64,000 nucleotides of DNA from Mucilaginibacter sp. SJ (GTDB lineage Bacteria; Bacteroidota; Bacteroidia; Sphingobacteriales; Sphingobacteriaceae). The stretch covers positions 4,774,001 through 4,838,000 of the forward strand of contig NZ_CP118631.1 in the NCBI RefSeq assembly GCF_028993635.1, read 5' to 3'. The first letter of the stretch is position 1. The number at the start of each line of letters is the position of its first letter. The notes below the pieces were generated by a model that did no database searches, was not told the origin of the DNA, and saw nothing but the letters and a program-made list of their open reading frames with translations. The position numbers and the translations under genes are program-made. Below are positions 33,234 through 41,941 of this stretch, in pieces.

Positions 33234-33348
33234 GTTCATAGATCATGGTTGATGGTTCATAGTAAATTGCCAACCGTGAGATAAAAACGAATAAAGATTT
33301 TATGGGAAAATAGGCCATGAACAATGATCTATCAACCATGAACTAAAT
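33234..33348. repeat. intergenic 'word' inverted repeat, vocabulary TTCATGATC / ATCATGGTTGATGGTTCAT
   Basis: AGTTCATAGATCATGGTTGA then TGGTTCATAG on the left, and GGCCATGAACAATGATC then TATCAACCATGAAC on the right. The complementary arms flank about 55 bp. The right arm ends about 20 bp before the rplY start. Confidence 0.75.
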
Positions 33349-33368
33349 AAATAAACAAATAAATAAAA

Positions 33369-33953
33369 ATGAAATCAATTGCTATTAGCGGTTCTCTAAG
33401 AGAGAACGTAGGGAAAAGAGACGCGAAAGAGCTGCGTTACAATGGCTTAGTGCCTGCAGTTCTTTATGGTGGTGCTACACAAACCCACTTTGCAGTGTCC
33501 GCAGCTGATTTGAGAGCCGTAGTTTACACTCCGGTTGTTCATTTCATCGATCTGGAAATTGCCGGAGTTAAATCACAAGCTATTATCCAGGACATCCAGT
33601 TTCACCCACTAACTGAAAAAATCACTCACGTTGACTTTTTATTGTTAGATGAGAAAAAACCTATCACCATCGAGATCCCGGTTAAATTAACAGGTACTTC
33701 TCCAGGTGTTAAAGTAGGTGGTAAACTGGTTCAGAAATTAAGGAAACTGCGTATCAAAGCGCTTCCTAAAGAACATCTTGATGCTATTGAAGTAAGCATC
33801 GAATCTCTTGAAGTTGGTAAATCAGTAAAAGTATCTGATATTAAATTAGATAACTTAGTGATCACCAACGCTAAAGAAGATACCATTGTTTCTGTAACTA
33901 CCTCACGTGCATTACGCCAGGCAGAGCAGGAAGCAGCTCAAGGTAAAAAATAA
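33369..33953 (+). CDS. rplY: 50S ribosomal protein L25 / general stress protein Ctc
   Basis: 194 residues, the long CTC-type form. The N-terminal L25 beta-barrel (about 1-90: GSLRENVGKRDAKELRYNGL, VPAVLYGG) binds 5S rRNA, and the C-terminal TL5 domain (about 95-185: ITIEIPVKLTGTSPGVKVGG) extends along the ribosome. The C-terminal tail is basic. It sits between prs and pth, as in many Bacteroidota. A terminator follows, so pth probably has its own promoter. Confidence 0.95.
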   Translation: MKSIAISGSLRENVGKRDAKELRYNGLVPAVLYGGATQTHFAVSAADLRAVVYTPVVHFIDLEIAGVKSQAIIQDIQFHPLTEKITHVDFLLLDEKKPITIEIPVKLTGTSPGVKVGGKLVQKLRKLRIKALPKEHLDAIEVSIESLEVGKSVKVSDIKLDNLVITNAKEDTIVSVTTSRALRQAEQEAAQGKK

Positions 33954-34020
33954 TTTCAGTTGATTTCACAGATTTTTAGGTGATTACACCAATTGATTTG
34001 ATGAAACTACAAATTATTGA

Positions 34021-34052
34021 AACAGCGATAGGGTAACTTATCGCTGTTTTTG
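34021..34052 (+). terminator. hairpin terminator after rplY
   Basis: AACAGCGATA and TATCGCTGTT form a perfect 10-bp stem with an 8-nt loop followed by TTTTGTTT. It lies about 70 bp after the rplY stop. Confidence 0.85.
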
Positions 34053-34106
34053 TTTATTTTGAAATTAAAAATGACCTGGTGAGGCTTTAAGAAAGCGGAG
34101 GCCTTG

Positions 34107-34211
34107 TGCGATTCCCCTCTTGAGAGGGGAGGAGGGGTGTGTTATGCTGAAACGCGGAACAACACACCCCTGCTACTGCACAGGCAGGCGCGCCCCCTCT
34201 CAAGAGGGGAG
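34107..34211. repeat. CCCCTCTTGAGAGGGG-type composite palindrome
   Basis: ATTCCCCTCTTGAGAGGGGA and GGGTGTGTT at the left, ACACACCCCTGCT in the middle and GCCCCCTCTCAAGAGGGGA at the right. A second copy lies before hemJ (55774-55888). A short CCCCCTTTAGGGGG segment then runs up to the pth start codon. Confidence 0.9.
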
Positions 34212-34279
34212 CTGAATCATGGCAACAACCCAATACAATAACTGACAAACAAAATTCCCCCTTTAGGGGGCCAGGGGGC

Positions 34280-34840
34280 ATGAAATATTTAATTGTAGGT
34301 TTAGGAAATATCGGTCCGGAGTATGCGGATACCAGGCATAACATAGGTTTTATGGTATTGGATGAAATGGCTAAGCAAGAGGGAGCGAGGTTCCAAAACT
34401 CGCGGCTGGCTTATTATACCGAGGTATCGTTTAAAAGCCGTACGCTTTGCCTCATTAAACCTACTACCTATATGAACCTGAGCGGGAAAGCATTGAGCTA
34501 CTGGATGAAAGACCTGAAAATTCCGGTTGAAAATGTTTTAGTTATTGTAGATGATATCGCCCTGCCGTTAGGTACCCTCCGCCTTAAACCTAAAGGCAGT
34601 GCCGCCGGGCATAATGGCCTTAAACATATCGAAGCTACCCTTGGTCATAATAACTACGCCCGTTTACGCTTTGGCGTAAGTGATAACTATCCAAAAGGAA
34701 GGCAGGTTGATTACGTATTGAGTGGTTTTGATGAAGATGAGAAGCCAGGGCTCCCGGCATTGATAGACCGCTCGATTGAGATGATCAAAAGTTTTGCCAC
34801 CATAGGTACCGAACTTACCATGACCCGCTATAATAAGTAA
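34280..34840 (+). CDS. pth: peptidyl-tRNA hydrolase
   Basis: 186 residues, the family size. Catalytic residues are in LIVGLGNIGPEYADTRHNIG (Asn-10, His-20), VIVDDIALPLGTLRLKPKGS (the DD..P..L motif) and SAAGHNGLKHIEATLG (Asn of the GHNG motif). It releases peptides from prematurely dropped tRNA, an essential recycling function. The ATG directly follows a GGGGGCCAGGGGGC palindrome, so the leader is part of a repeat. The C-terminus is complete. Confidence 0.97.
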   Translation: MKYLIVGLGNIGPEYADTRHNIGFMVLDEMAKQEGARFQNSRLAYYTEVSFKSRTLCLIKPTTYMNLSGKALSYWMKDLKIPVENVLVIVDDIALPLGTLRLKPKGSAAGHNGLKHIEATLGHNNYARLRFGVSDNYPKGRQVDYVLSGFDEDEKPGLPALIDRSIEMIKSFATIGTELTMTRYNK

Positions 34841-34944
34841 CAACGCCGTTACAAACTAATAATTTAGTTAAAAATCCGTTTAAACTCTGATTAGCGTTGT
34901 AACGCGGCGTGATGTTCTTACGTCTTGTAAACCTAAATAACCTT

Positions 34945-35409
34945 ATGAAACAAATCCTGTTAACGGTACTTTGCTGCTACTTTTCTACACTCTTACTTGC
35001 TCAAACAAAAACTACCACGGCTCCGGCAGTTCCTAATATTATTGTAAAAGGTATTGTCATTGATTCGGCTAATAACAAACCTGTGGGATATGTTACTGTT
35101 GCACTCCAGGATGCCGCCACCAAAGCCCCGGTAAAAAGCACGCTGGCTAAAGATGACGGCAGCTTTGAGCTGAAAGCGCCCGAAGGTAAAACTTACCGGC
35201 TGGTAGCTGTTTTTATTGGTTACGCCACCAAAACTATCTCCGTAAAACTTACAAATAATACATTTAATGCCGGCCGGATCCTGCTGTTGGCATCGGGCAA
35301 GCAATTAAAGGAAGTTACCGTTACGGCAGTAAGGCCGGTGATGAAGCAGGAGGTTGACCGCCTGAGTTATGATGTGCAGGCCGACCCTGAAAGCAAATCA
35401 ATTACCTAA
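34945..35409 (+). pseudogene. truncated paralogue of the TonB-type outer-membrane protein at 35559
   Basis: 154 residues from ATG 34945 (MKQILLTVLCCYFSTLLLAQ, signal peptide). They match the first 150 residues of the next gene almost throughout: KGIVIDSANNKPVGYVTVAL, KDDGSFELKAPEGKTYRLV and VMKQEVDRLSYDVQADPESK. The frame then ends in SIT and a stop where the paralogue continues into its plug and barrel. Two copies of a carboxypeptidase-regulatory-like domain with no barrel cannot serve as a receptor. It is best seen as the relic of a tandem duplication. A free regulatory domain product is an alternative. Confidence 0.75.
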
Positions 35410-35558
35410 TAATGATGATACCAGCAGCGGAAGCCGCAATTAACAACCTTAGTAATTATTCTGTTACCTGAACCGGGCAAACGTTAAAAAGTGTTAAACG
35501 CATACTTTTTACTGTCACACCCGGATATCTTAAACGTCTTATGATCAAAATCGCAATT

Positions 35559-38045
35559 ATGAAACATTTTTTACTAACAGTGCTCTGCTGCTTTGTTACG
35601 GGCATGGCTATGGCCCAGGCTACCGCACCGGTTCCTGTTCAAAATATAACGGTTAAAGGCACCGTGATTGATTCGGCCGCCAACAAGCCGTTGGGATATG
35701 GTACTGTTGCCCTACAGGATGCGGCTACCAAAGCACCGGTAAAGAGTGTGCTTGCCAAAGATGACGGCAGCTTTGAGCTGAAGGCTCCCGAAGGTAAAAC
35801 CTATCAATTGGTGGTGGCCTCTGTTGGTTACGCAACCAAAGTGCTCCCGGTAACAATAACCGGTAAAACATTTGATGCCGGGCGGATCCTGGTAGCCACA
35901 TCAAGCAAACAATTGAACGAAGTAACGATTACCGCGGTAAAACCGGTAATGAAACAGGAGGTTGACCGCATCAGTTATGACGTTACTGCCGACCCGGAAA
36001 GCAAGGCCGTATCGGCATTGGATATGATGCGCAAGGTGCCGCTTTTAGCTGTTGATGGCGACGATAATATCAAATTAAAAGGCAGCGGTAAATACAAGAT
36101 CCTGATCAACGGCAAAGAATCAGCACTGATGGCCAAAAACCCATCAGATGTGTTGAAGGCCATGCCGGCCACTAACATCGAGAAAATTGAGGTGATCACC
36201 ACTCCGCCCGCAAAATACGATGCGGAAGGTTTGACAGGTATTATCAATATCATTACCAAAAAAAATGCTGACCAGGGCTACAATGGCAGCATCAACATGC
36301 GCTATAACACTGTATGGGGACCCGGTTATAATCTAAACGTAACTGCCAAGCAGGGCAAGTTCGGAATTTCGGGTTATGCCGGTTTTGGTAATCAGAAACG
36401 TAATACCAATACTTTTACTACTACCCAAACGCAGTTTCAGCCAAATTCAAGAACGGTAAAGTCAAATATATTGCAGGACGGTACCAATTCATTTGGCGGC
36501 AAATATCGTTATGCCAATGCTGAAATGAGCTACGAGATAGATACCCTGAACCTGCTTACCGGTTCATTTGAATTTTTTCACGGCGAATTTGACCAGGACG
36601 GCTCACAGCGATCGGCCCAGACAAATGCCGTTGGCGATCTAACCCAGGGCTATAACCTGTTGAGCAATGGCTATAATCACGATCAGGGGCTTGATGCATC
36701 CCTCAATTATCAGTTAGGTTTTAAAGGGCATAAAGATGAGTTGCTTACCGTATCCTACAAATACAGTTACGGGCCGACCAAAAATTTTACCGACAACCAG
36801 TTTTCGGACAGGGTTAATTATTACAATGCCCTTCAGCCCGATTTCAGGCAGTATAATAACGCCGGTAACCGTGAGCATACTTTCCAGTTAGATTATACTT
36901 ACCCGCTAAAAAAGATCAGTATCGAGGCCGGGGGTAAAGTGATCCTCCGTAACAATTTTAGCGATTACAGGCGCGAGGATAAAGATTCAACCAGCTCGGT
37001 GTATAATGTAAACACGGGGCAAACCGGTGAGTTTGATTATCACCAGGACGTGTACAGTGCTTATAACTCGTACCAGTTAAAGATGGACAAATGGACAGGC
37101 AAAGCAGGTTTACGATTGGAACATACCCAGGTAAATGCTGTGTTTACAGGTACGCCGCTTGATAAGAGTTATAATAACTTTATTCCATCGGTATCTATCC
37201 AGCGCGCGCTGAAAAGCAGCAGTATTAGCCTGGGTTTCACCCAGCGCATTCAAAGACCGGGTATTTATCAGTTAAACCCTTTTATTGATAAATCGAACCC
37301 TAAATTCATCAACACCGGTAACCCCGATCTGAAACCCGAATTGAATAACACTTTTGAGTTGAACTACAGCAATTTTACAAAGGGGTCTATCAATGTTGGT
37401 TTAAGCTATGCATTCTCCAACAATGCTATCCAGAATGTGACCAGCTTAGTTCAAAATAACGCCGGCGATCATATTGACACGGTTACTTTTACTACTTATC
37501 AAAACCTGGGCAGTAACCGTACACTTGGTTTAAACCTCAATACTAATTATTCCATTACTAAAAAGTTTACGGTTAATATCAACGGGCAAATTTCGCATGT
37601 GTGGTTAAAAGGGACTTACAACGGCCAGTTTTATAAAAATGATGGCTACACCGGCAACGCTTTTGCTAATATCGGCTATAAGTTTGATGACGGCTATCGC
37701 ATTGGTCTTAATGCCGGTTTCTTCAGTGGCGATGTTACCTTGCAGGGAAAATCGAGCAATTTTATTTATAACTCCTATGTGGTTTCAAAAGAGTTCCTGA
37801 ATAAAAAACTAACTATATCTGCGGTAGCCAACAACCCGTACAGCAAGTACCGCACCTTCAGGTCAACTACGCACACGGTTAACTTTGACCAGGAATCGTT
37901 GTACCATAACCGCTACCGTAACTTTGCTATCAGGCTAAACTATAAGTTTGGCAAGCTGAATGGTGATATCAAAAAGAACCAGCGCGGTATTAATAACGAC
38001 GATACCAAAGGCGGTGGTAAAAGCAACAGCGGGGGTAACGGATAA
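35559..38045 (+). CDS. TonB-dependent receptor-like outer-membrane protein with carboxypeptidase-regulatory domain
   Basis: 828 residues from ATG 35559 (an upstream in-frame ATG at 35541 adds six residues). The signal peptide (MKHFLLTVLCCFVTGMAMAQ) is followed by a carboxypeptidase-regulatory-like domain (about 22-105), a plug-like domain with ALDMMRKVPLLAVDGDDNIK and LKGSGKYKILINGKE (about 130-215), and a long beta-barrel of the outer-membrane type ending in FAIRLNYKFGKLNGDI. The C-terminal tail is polar (RGINNDDTKGGGKSNSGG) and not a typical barrel end. No SusD partner is present. Its ligand is unknown. A truncated copy lies just upstream. Confidence 0.9.
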   Translation: MKHFLLTVLCCFVTGMAMAQATAPVPVQNITVKGTVIDSAANKPLGYGTVALQDAATKAPVKSVLAKDDGSFELKAPEGKTYQLVVASVGYATKVLPVTITGKTFDAGRILVATSSKQLNEVTITAVKPVMKQEVDRISYDVTADPESKAVSALDMMRKVPLLAVDGDDNIKLKGSGKYKILINGKESALMAKNPSDVLKAMPATNIEKIEVITTPPAKYDAEGLTGIINIITKKNADQGYNGSINMRYNTVWGPGYNLNVTAKQGKFGISGYAGFGNQKRNTNTFTTTQTQFQPNSRTVKSNILQDGTNSFGGKYRYANAEMSYEIDTLNLLTGSFEFFHGEFDQDGSQRSAQTNAVGDLTQGYNLLSNGYNHDQGLDASLNYQLGFKGHKDELLTVSYKYSYGPTKNFTDNQFSDRVNYYNALQPDFRQYNNAGNREHTFQLDYTYPLKKISIEAGGKVILRNNFSDYRREDKDSTSSVYNVNTGQTGEFDYHQDVYSAYNSYQLKMDKWTGKAGLRLEHTQVNAVFTGTPLDKSYNNFIPSVSIQRALKSSSISLGFTQRIQRPGIYQLNPFIDKSNPKFINTGNPDLKPELNNTFELNYSNFTKGSINVGLSYAFSNNAIQNVTSLVQNNAGDHIDTVTFTTYQNLGSNRTLGLNLNTNYSITKKFTVNINGQISHVWLKGTYNGQFYKNDGYTGNAFANIGYKFDDGYRIGLNAGFFSGDVTLQGKSSNFIYNSYVVSKEFLNKKLTISAVANNPYSKYRTFRSTTHTVNFDQESLYHNRYRNFAIRLNYKFGKLNGDIKKNQRGINNDDTKGGGKSNSGGNG

Positions 38046-38068
38046 TTGTTAAATATATTTATGATGAC

Positions 38069-38093
38069 GAGGCGCGTAATTGCGCCTCTTTTT
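38069..38093 (+). terminator. hairpin terminator after the outer-membrane protein
   Basis: GAGGCGC and GCGCCTC form a 7-bp stem with a 6-nt loop followed by TTTTTGTTTT. Confidence 0.8.
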
Positions 38094-38167
38094 GTTTTCA
38101 TTGTAAAAAGAACCGGGTCGGACGCAAATGCATCTTTACGATATTCCGAAATCTGTAAATTTACCAC

Positions 38168-38518
38168 ATGAAAGTTTACGGAATAACCAATTGCAATACG
38201 GTAAAAAAAGCCCTCGACTGGCTTAAAGAGAATAAAGTAGCTTATGAGTTCCAGGATTTTAAAAAACTGGGTGTGAGCACCGAAAAACTGCAGGAATGGG
38301 ACACAAAAGCAGGGTATGATAAATTCCTGAACAAACAAGGCCTCACCTGGAAACAGCTTGACCCGGCAGTTAAAGAAAGCATCAAAACCAATGCCGACGC
38401 GCTGCAATTATTACAGCAAAAAACCAGCATGATCAAACGCCCGGTTATTGAAGATAACGGCTTCCTTTTCTTCGGCTTTGATGAAAAGGTTTATGCCGAT
38501 CATTTTTTGGAGAAGTAA
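38168..38518 (+). CDS. ArsC/Spx-family (YffB-like) protein
   Basis: 116 residues with a thioredoxin-like fold. The single N-terminal cysteine is in GITNCNTVKKALDWL (Cys-9), as in YffB/Spx-family proteins where one cysteine replaces the CxxC pair. The C-terminal block KRPVIEDNGFLFFGFDEKVY gives the cis-Pro loop. Members reduce glutathione mixed disulphides or arsenate; the precise activity is unproven. It is a single gene between two intergenic repeats. Confidence 0.88.
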   Translation: MKVYGITNCNTVKKALDWLKENKVAYEFQDFKKLGVSTEKLQEWDTKAGYDKFLNKQGLTWKQLDPAVKESIKTNADALQLLQQKTSMIKRPVIEDNGFLFFGFDEKVYADHFLEK

Positions 38519-38634
38519 GGTAAGTCAACAATACTTAATCCAGCTCTTTTAAAGTTTACATTTTGTGAACTTTTGGCGCCGTTGTTGGTGTTGTTACCAT
38601 AGGTGTTCGGAAGAAATAAGAAAAGCGTTGGATT

Positions 38635-38760
38635 GTGCGATTCCCTCCCCCCGGGAAGGTGTAGGGAGGGGTTTCATCGCCGTGTCCTTTCCTTTGAAAT
38701 AGCGGATAAACCCCGCCCTGCCACTACGCATTCCAACCACACCTCTCCCACGGGAGAGAA
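38635..38760. repeat. CCCTCCC...GGGAGGG-type composite palindrome
   Basis: GTGCGATTCCCTCCCCCCGG and GTAGGGAGGGGTTT on the left and ACCACACCTCTCCCACGGGA at the right. Related to the element at 63162-63290. The gap 38519-38969 has no gene. Confidence 0.8.
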
Positions 38761-38825
38761 TTAAAAAATCTTCCGAACAGTTGCACTGTTGTTACCAGCA
38801 ACGGCACGGAATAGAAATTAGAAAG

Positions 38826-38896
38826 CCAAAAATTGCACCGGAGGTGCAAAAGGTTTGTAGCTATACAATACCACAACCTTTAGCGCACCGGAGGTT
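38826..38896. repeat. REP motif pair GCACCGGAGGTGC + AAAAGGTTTGTAG
   Basis: ATTGCACCGGAGGTGCAAAA then GGTTTGTAG, followed by CACAACCTTTAGCGCACCGG. Same REP type as in the transposase at 15229 and in element A. Confidence 0.8.
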
Positions 38897-38969
38897 TGCC
38901 ACATCCATGTGCTGAGCTATCATCTGTATGCCATCTGCTATCCCCTCACCAAATCATTCTCAATTATTA

Positions 38970-39689
38970 TCACCCCCTTAACACCCGCTCCAAATCTTCC
39001 TTAAAACTCCGCCCTACCGGAATTTCATGTCCATTCAAAATAATGCGGTTACTCTCCAAACGGGTAATCTTATTAACGGATACAATGAACGATTTATGTA
39101 CCCGGATAAAACGCTTCTGCGGAAAAATATCCAGCATAACTTTGATGGAACCTTTTAACAGGATCTTTTCTGTATGGGTATAAATGATGGCGTAATCCTT
39201 TAAGCCCTGGATGTAGGTAACATCGCTAAAGTAAAGCTTAATGCGCTGTACACCGCTTTTAACAAAAATGAAATCGGTGCTTTCACCCGCCGGCAGGTCA
39301 TCTGCATGATCATATTGTGCTTTCAGGGCCAGGAACTCCCTGATCTTGTCAATGGCCTGCCCGAAACGCTTAAATGAGATCGGTTTCAGCAAAAAATCAA
39401 TTACACCCAGTTCATAGCCTTCAAAGGCGTAGTTGCGGTAGGCTGTGGTAAAAACAGTAAGCGGCGGCTCTGGCAGTAATTTCAAAAATTGGATCCCTGT
39501 CATTTCCGGCATCTCTATATCCAGTAGCAATACATCGGCATGGTGGTCTTTTAAATGATGTAAAGCATCACCCGCATTGCTGAACAGAAATACCGAATGC
39601 ACATGATCAATCCTTTTCAGGTAGCCGTCCAATATTTCAAGCGCAAGCGGCTCATCATCTACTACCACAAATTTCAGCATCGCTTCCAT
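38970..39689 (-). CDS. LytTR-family response regulator
   Basis: 239 residues from the chosen ATG at 39689 (MEAMLKFVVVDDEPLALEIL), which has an AAGGACGG sequence 7 bases upstream; an ATG at 39713 and one at 39680 are alternatives. The receiver domain has Asp-57 (VLLLDIEMP) and Lys in FLLKPISF, and the LytTR DNA-binding domain occupies about 140-238 (YIQGLKDYAIIYTHTEKILL, FIRVHKSFIVSVNKI). It is overlapped by the kinase stop if the longest start is used. It pairs with the kinase at 39703-40764, whose signal is unknown. Confidence 0.92.
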   Translation of the reverse strand: MEAMLKFVVVDDEPLALEILDGYLKRIDHVHSVFLFSNAGDALHHLKDHHADVLLLDIEMPEMTGIQFLKLLPEPPLTVFTTAYRNYAFEGYELGVIDFLLKPISFKRFGQAIDKIREFLALKAQYDHADDLPAGESTDFIFVKSGVQRIKLYFSDVTYIQGLKDYAIIYTHTEKILLKGSIKVMLDIFPQKRFIRVHKSFIVSVNKITRLESNRIILNGHEIPVGRSFKEDLERVLRG

Positions 39690-39702
39690 ACTACGTCCGT
39701 CC

Positions 39703-40764
39703 TTATAACTCAATCAGCAGTTTAACCCAAAAAGCATCTTTTCTATCTTCCAGTTGCAGCGCATACCTGGCCGGGTAAAGCAGGTCGAGACGCTTTCGCA
39801 AATTATCGAGCCCTATTCCCCCCTTACTATTATTAACTGCCGATGCTGGTTTGGCATTTTCTATCATAACCTCCAGTGTTGACTGCTCCAGGCTGATATT
39901 CACCTTTAGCCAGCCGTTTTTAGTTTGCCTGCCCAGTCCGTGTTTAAAAGCATTTTCAACCAGGGGCAGTAACAGCAACGGGGCAATTTCATGTCCGATC
40001 AGGTCCGCATTAATATTCAGGTCAATGGCAGCCTCGCCGCTAAACCTCAGTCGCTCCAGCTCCATATAATTGCTGAGATAGCTGATCTCTTTTTCCAACG
40101 GTACCTTTTCGCCGGTACTGTCGTACAGCATATATTCCATCATTTCTGATAGCTTCAGTACCACATCCGGGGCAAGTTCCGATTTTTTAAGTGTCAGCGC
40201 GTACAGGTTATTCAGGATATTAAACAGGAAATGCGGATTTACCTGCGCACGCAGAAAATTAACTTCGGCGTTCAGTTTTTCTACGGTGATTTTCTGAATG
40301 ACTAACTGCTGTCCATACCAGTCCATACTTAATTTGAGCGCCAGCATCAACCCCAGATACCATAGGGTACTGAAAAAGTTGTAGGATAATGACTCCAGCA
40401 GGTTACTGTTGCGCATGGGGCCCACCACATAACCGTACAGGTAAAAATCAAACAGGCTTTGAGCGGCTAAATACCCAATTACCGACAGGATAATTGCCGT
40501 AAAATACGCAAGGTACCGCTTCTTTAAAAGGTACCGGGGTAAAAAATATTGCAGGTTAAGATAGGCTATAATGATAAGCAGCGCAATGCGACCGGCGACG
40601 CAGGCTACAAAGTAAGGCATGCTGGCTTTATATATGAGATACCTTTTCTCATAAATGAAAAAGCCGGTGATCAGTACCCAGTAAGCGCTATGCATCAGGA
40701 CATGCCTAAAGGTAGTGCCGCGTTTTAAAAACGGCAGCGAGATTGGTTTATCCAGCGCATCCAT
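39703..40764 (-). CDS. LytS-type sensor histidine kinase
   Basis: 353 residues: about four membrane segments (25-40, 50-73, 85-110 and 125-145), then the cytoplasmic kinase with NPHFLFNILNNLYAL (phosphoacceptor His-178) typical of the HisKA-like PF06580 family, and a short HATPase with LVENAFKHGLGRQ (N-box) and GGIGLDNLRKRLDLLY (G-box). These kinases pair with LytTR regulators, as here. It is divergent from the secreted protein at 40979, which may be its target. Confidence 0.94.
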   Translation of the reverse strand: MDALDKPISLPFLKRGTTFRHVLMHSAYWVLITGFFIYEKRYLIYKASMPYFVACVAGRIALLIIIAYLNLQYFLPRYLLKKRYLAYFTAIILSVIGYLAAQSLFDFYLYGYVVGPMRNSNLLESLSYNFFSTLWYLGLMLALKLSMDWYGQQLVIQKITVEKLNAEVNFLRAQVNPHFLFNILNNLYALTLKKSELAPDVVLKLSEMMEYMLYDSTGEKVPLEKEISYLSNYMELERLRFSGEAAIDLNINADLIGHEIAPLLLLPLVENAFKHGLGRQTKNGWLKVNISLEQSTLEVMIENAKPASAVNNSKGGIGLDNLRKRLDLLYPARYALQLEDRKDAFWVKLLIEL

Positions 40765-40978
40765 TTCAGTGTTTCATTATCATTGAGCATAAAGGAAACT
40801 AAAAGCATTTGGCCCGCAAAATTATATCGACAAACTGCACAAATAGTAGAGGAAGATAAGGATAAAAAAGCTGATATCTATTATTCCGGTTGTTGGTCTA
40901 CTAATTTTCTGCCTGATTTTCAATCTGTTTAATATTGTACTTACAAACAATTGAGGATTTCATTTAAAACTTATGATC

Positions 40979-41425
40979 ATGAAACACATCAAATTTTATC
41001 AGGCGTTTATAGGGTTATTTACGCTGATCGCATTAAGCTTCACTGCATTTGGTTTCACCAACAAATTTGGACTGGACGGTTACGAAATCTACCTGAATAA
41101 CAAACTTATTTTAAAACAATATGTAAACCAGCCTGTCAACTTACGGGTTTTACAACTAAATAAGGCAAATGAAGGCGACCAGCTGCGCATTAAGTATACC
41201 CACTGCCAAACAAAAGGCCCCGGTACCGGCCGAAGCCTTACATTACAGGATGAAAAAGGAAACACACTAAAGAAATGGGATTTTGCTGATGCTTCGGATT
41301 TTGCAATGACAGTGCCTGTAAAAGAGTTATTGCAACTGGAAAAGAAAAACAGCAATCATGAACTCAGTTTGCATTATGTTTCAAAGGAACGGCCAAATGG
41401 TGAAATGCTGGCAATGCTGCGATAG
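40979..41425 (+). CDS. secreted hypothetical protein near a LytTR system
   Basis: 148 residues from ATG 40979, beginning with a signal peptide (MKHIKFYQAFIGLFTLIALS, then FTAFG). The mature part is a small beta-rich domain: FGLDGYEIYLNNKLILKQ, NLRVLQLNKANEGDQLRIKY and TGRSLTLQDEKGNTLKKW. No family is recognised. The gene is divergent from the LytS kinase and separated by about 214 bp, so it is a plausible regulatory target; this is inference from position only. Confidence 0.7.
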   Translation: MKHIKFYQAFIGLFTLIALSFTAFGFTNKFGLDGYEIYLNNKLILKQYVNQPVNLRVLQLNKANEGDQLRIKYTHCQTKGPGTGRSLTLQDEKGNTLKKWDFADASDFAMTVPVKELLQLEKKNSNHELSLHYVSKERPNGEMLAMLR

Positions 41426-41531
41426 AATATCCTTTTAACGCTCCCTCAGGGTCTCTCGCAGAGGACCCTGAGGCTTGCCGAGCTTTAAACATCCAACGGA
41501 TATTCTAAACATCGAATCAGCATGGCGTATA

Positions 41532-41835
41532 CATCAGGGTCTCTCGCAGACTTAGGTTAACCCACAAAATTCAGCAACCTGAAATTTCAAAACGGGGCAC
41601 CTATGGAGCCGAAAAAATGCTCTTTTAGGAGCTATAAACACGTGACCTCCCTGAGGCCGGCAATACTTATACGCCTTTGGCCTCAGAGAGGCCACGTGTT
41701 TATAGATAAAACTAAAGAAACAGTGGACTCCAGCGGAGTCTCGTAATCGTAAACTTGCTTGCCGAACCCTGTTTAATCAATATTCAGATCTTGTGGGTTA
41801 CCCCAAATCTGCGAGAGATCCTGATGGGAGGTTAA
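41532..41835. repeat. TIR element family A, copy A3 (different interior)
   Basis: Left end CATCAGGGTCTCTCGCAGAC then TTAGGTTAACCCACAAAA; right end TCTTGTGGGTTACCCCAAAT then CTGCGAGAGATCCTGATGGG. The inside differs from A1/A2: a CACGTG...CACGTG-type palindrome with GTGACCTCCCTGAGGCCGGC and GGCCTCAGAGAGGCCACGTG, plus GTGGACTCCAGCGGAGTC. A half-site with the same left end lies at 41435-41465. The gap 41426-41941 contains no gene. Confidence 0.88.
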
Positions 41836-41941
41836 GCGTGTCGTTTTATTTTACCGCCTTTTCTAAACTGATAAAAAATGCATCTTTGCGCGTAACTTAA
41901 GCTTCCCGCTTATCTCTAACCTGTATATATACTATCTTAAT

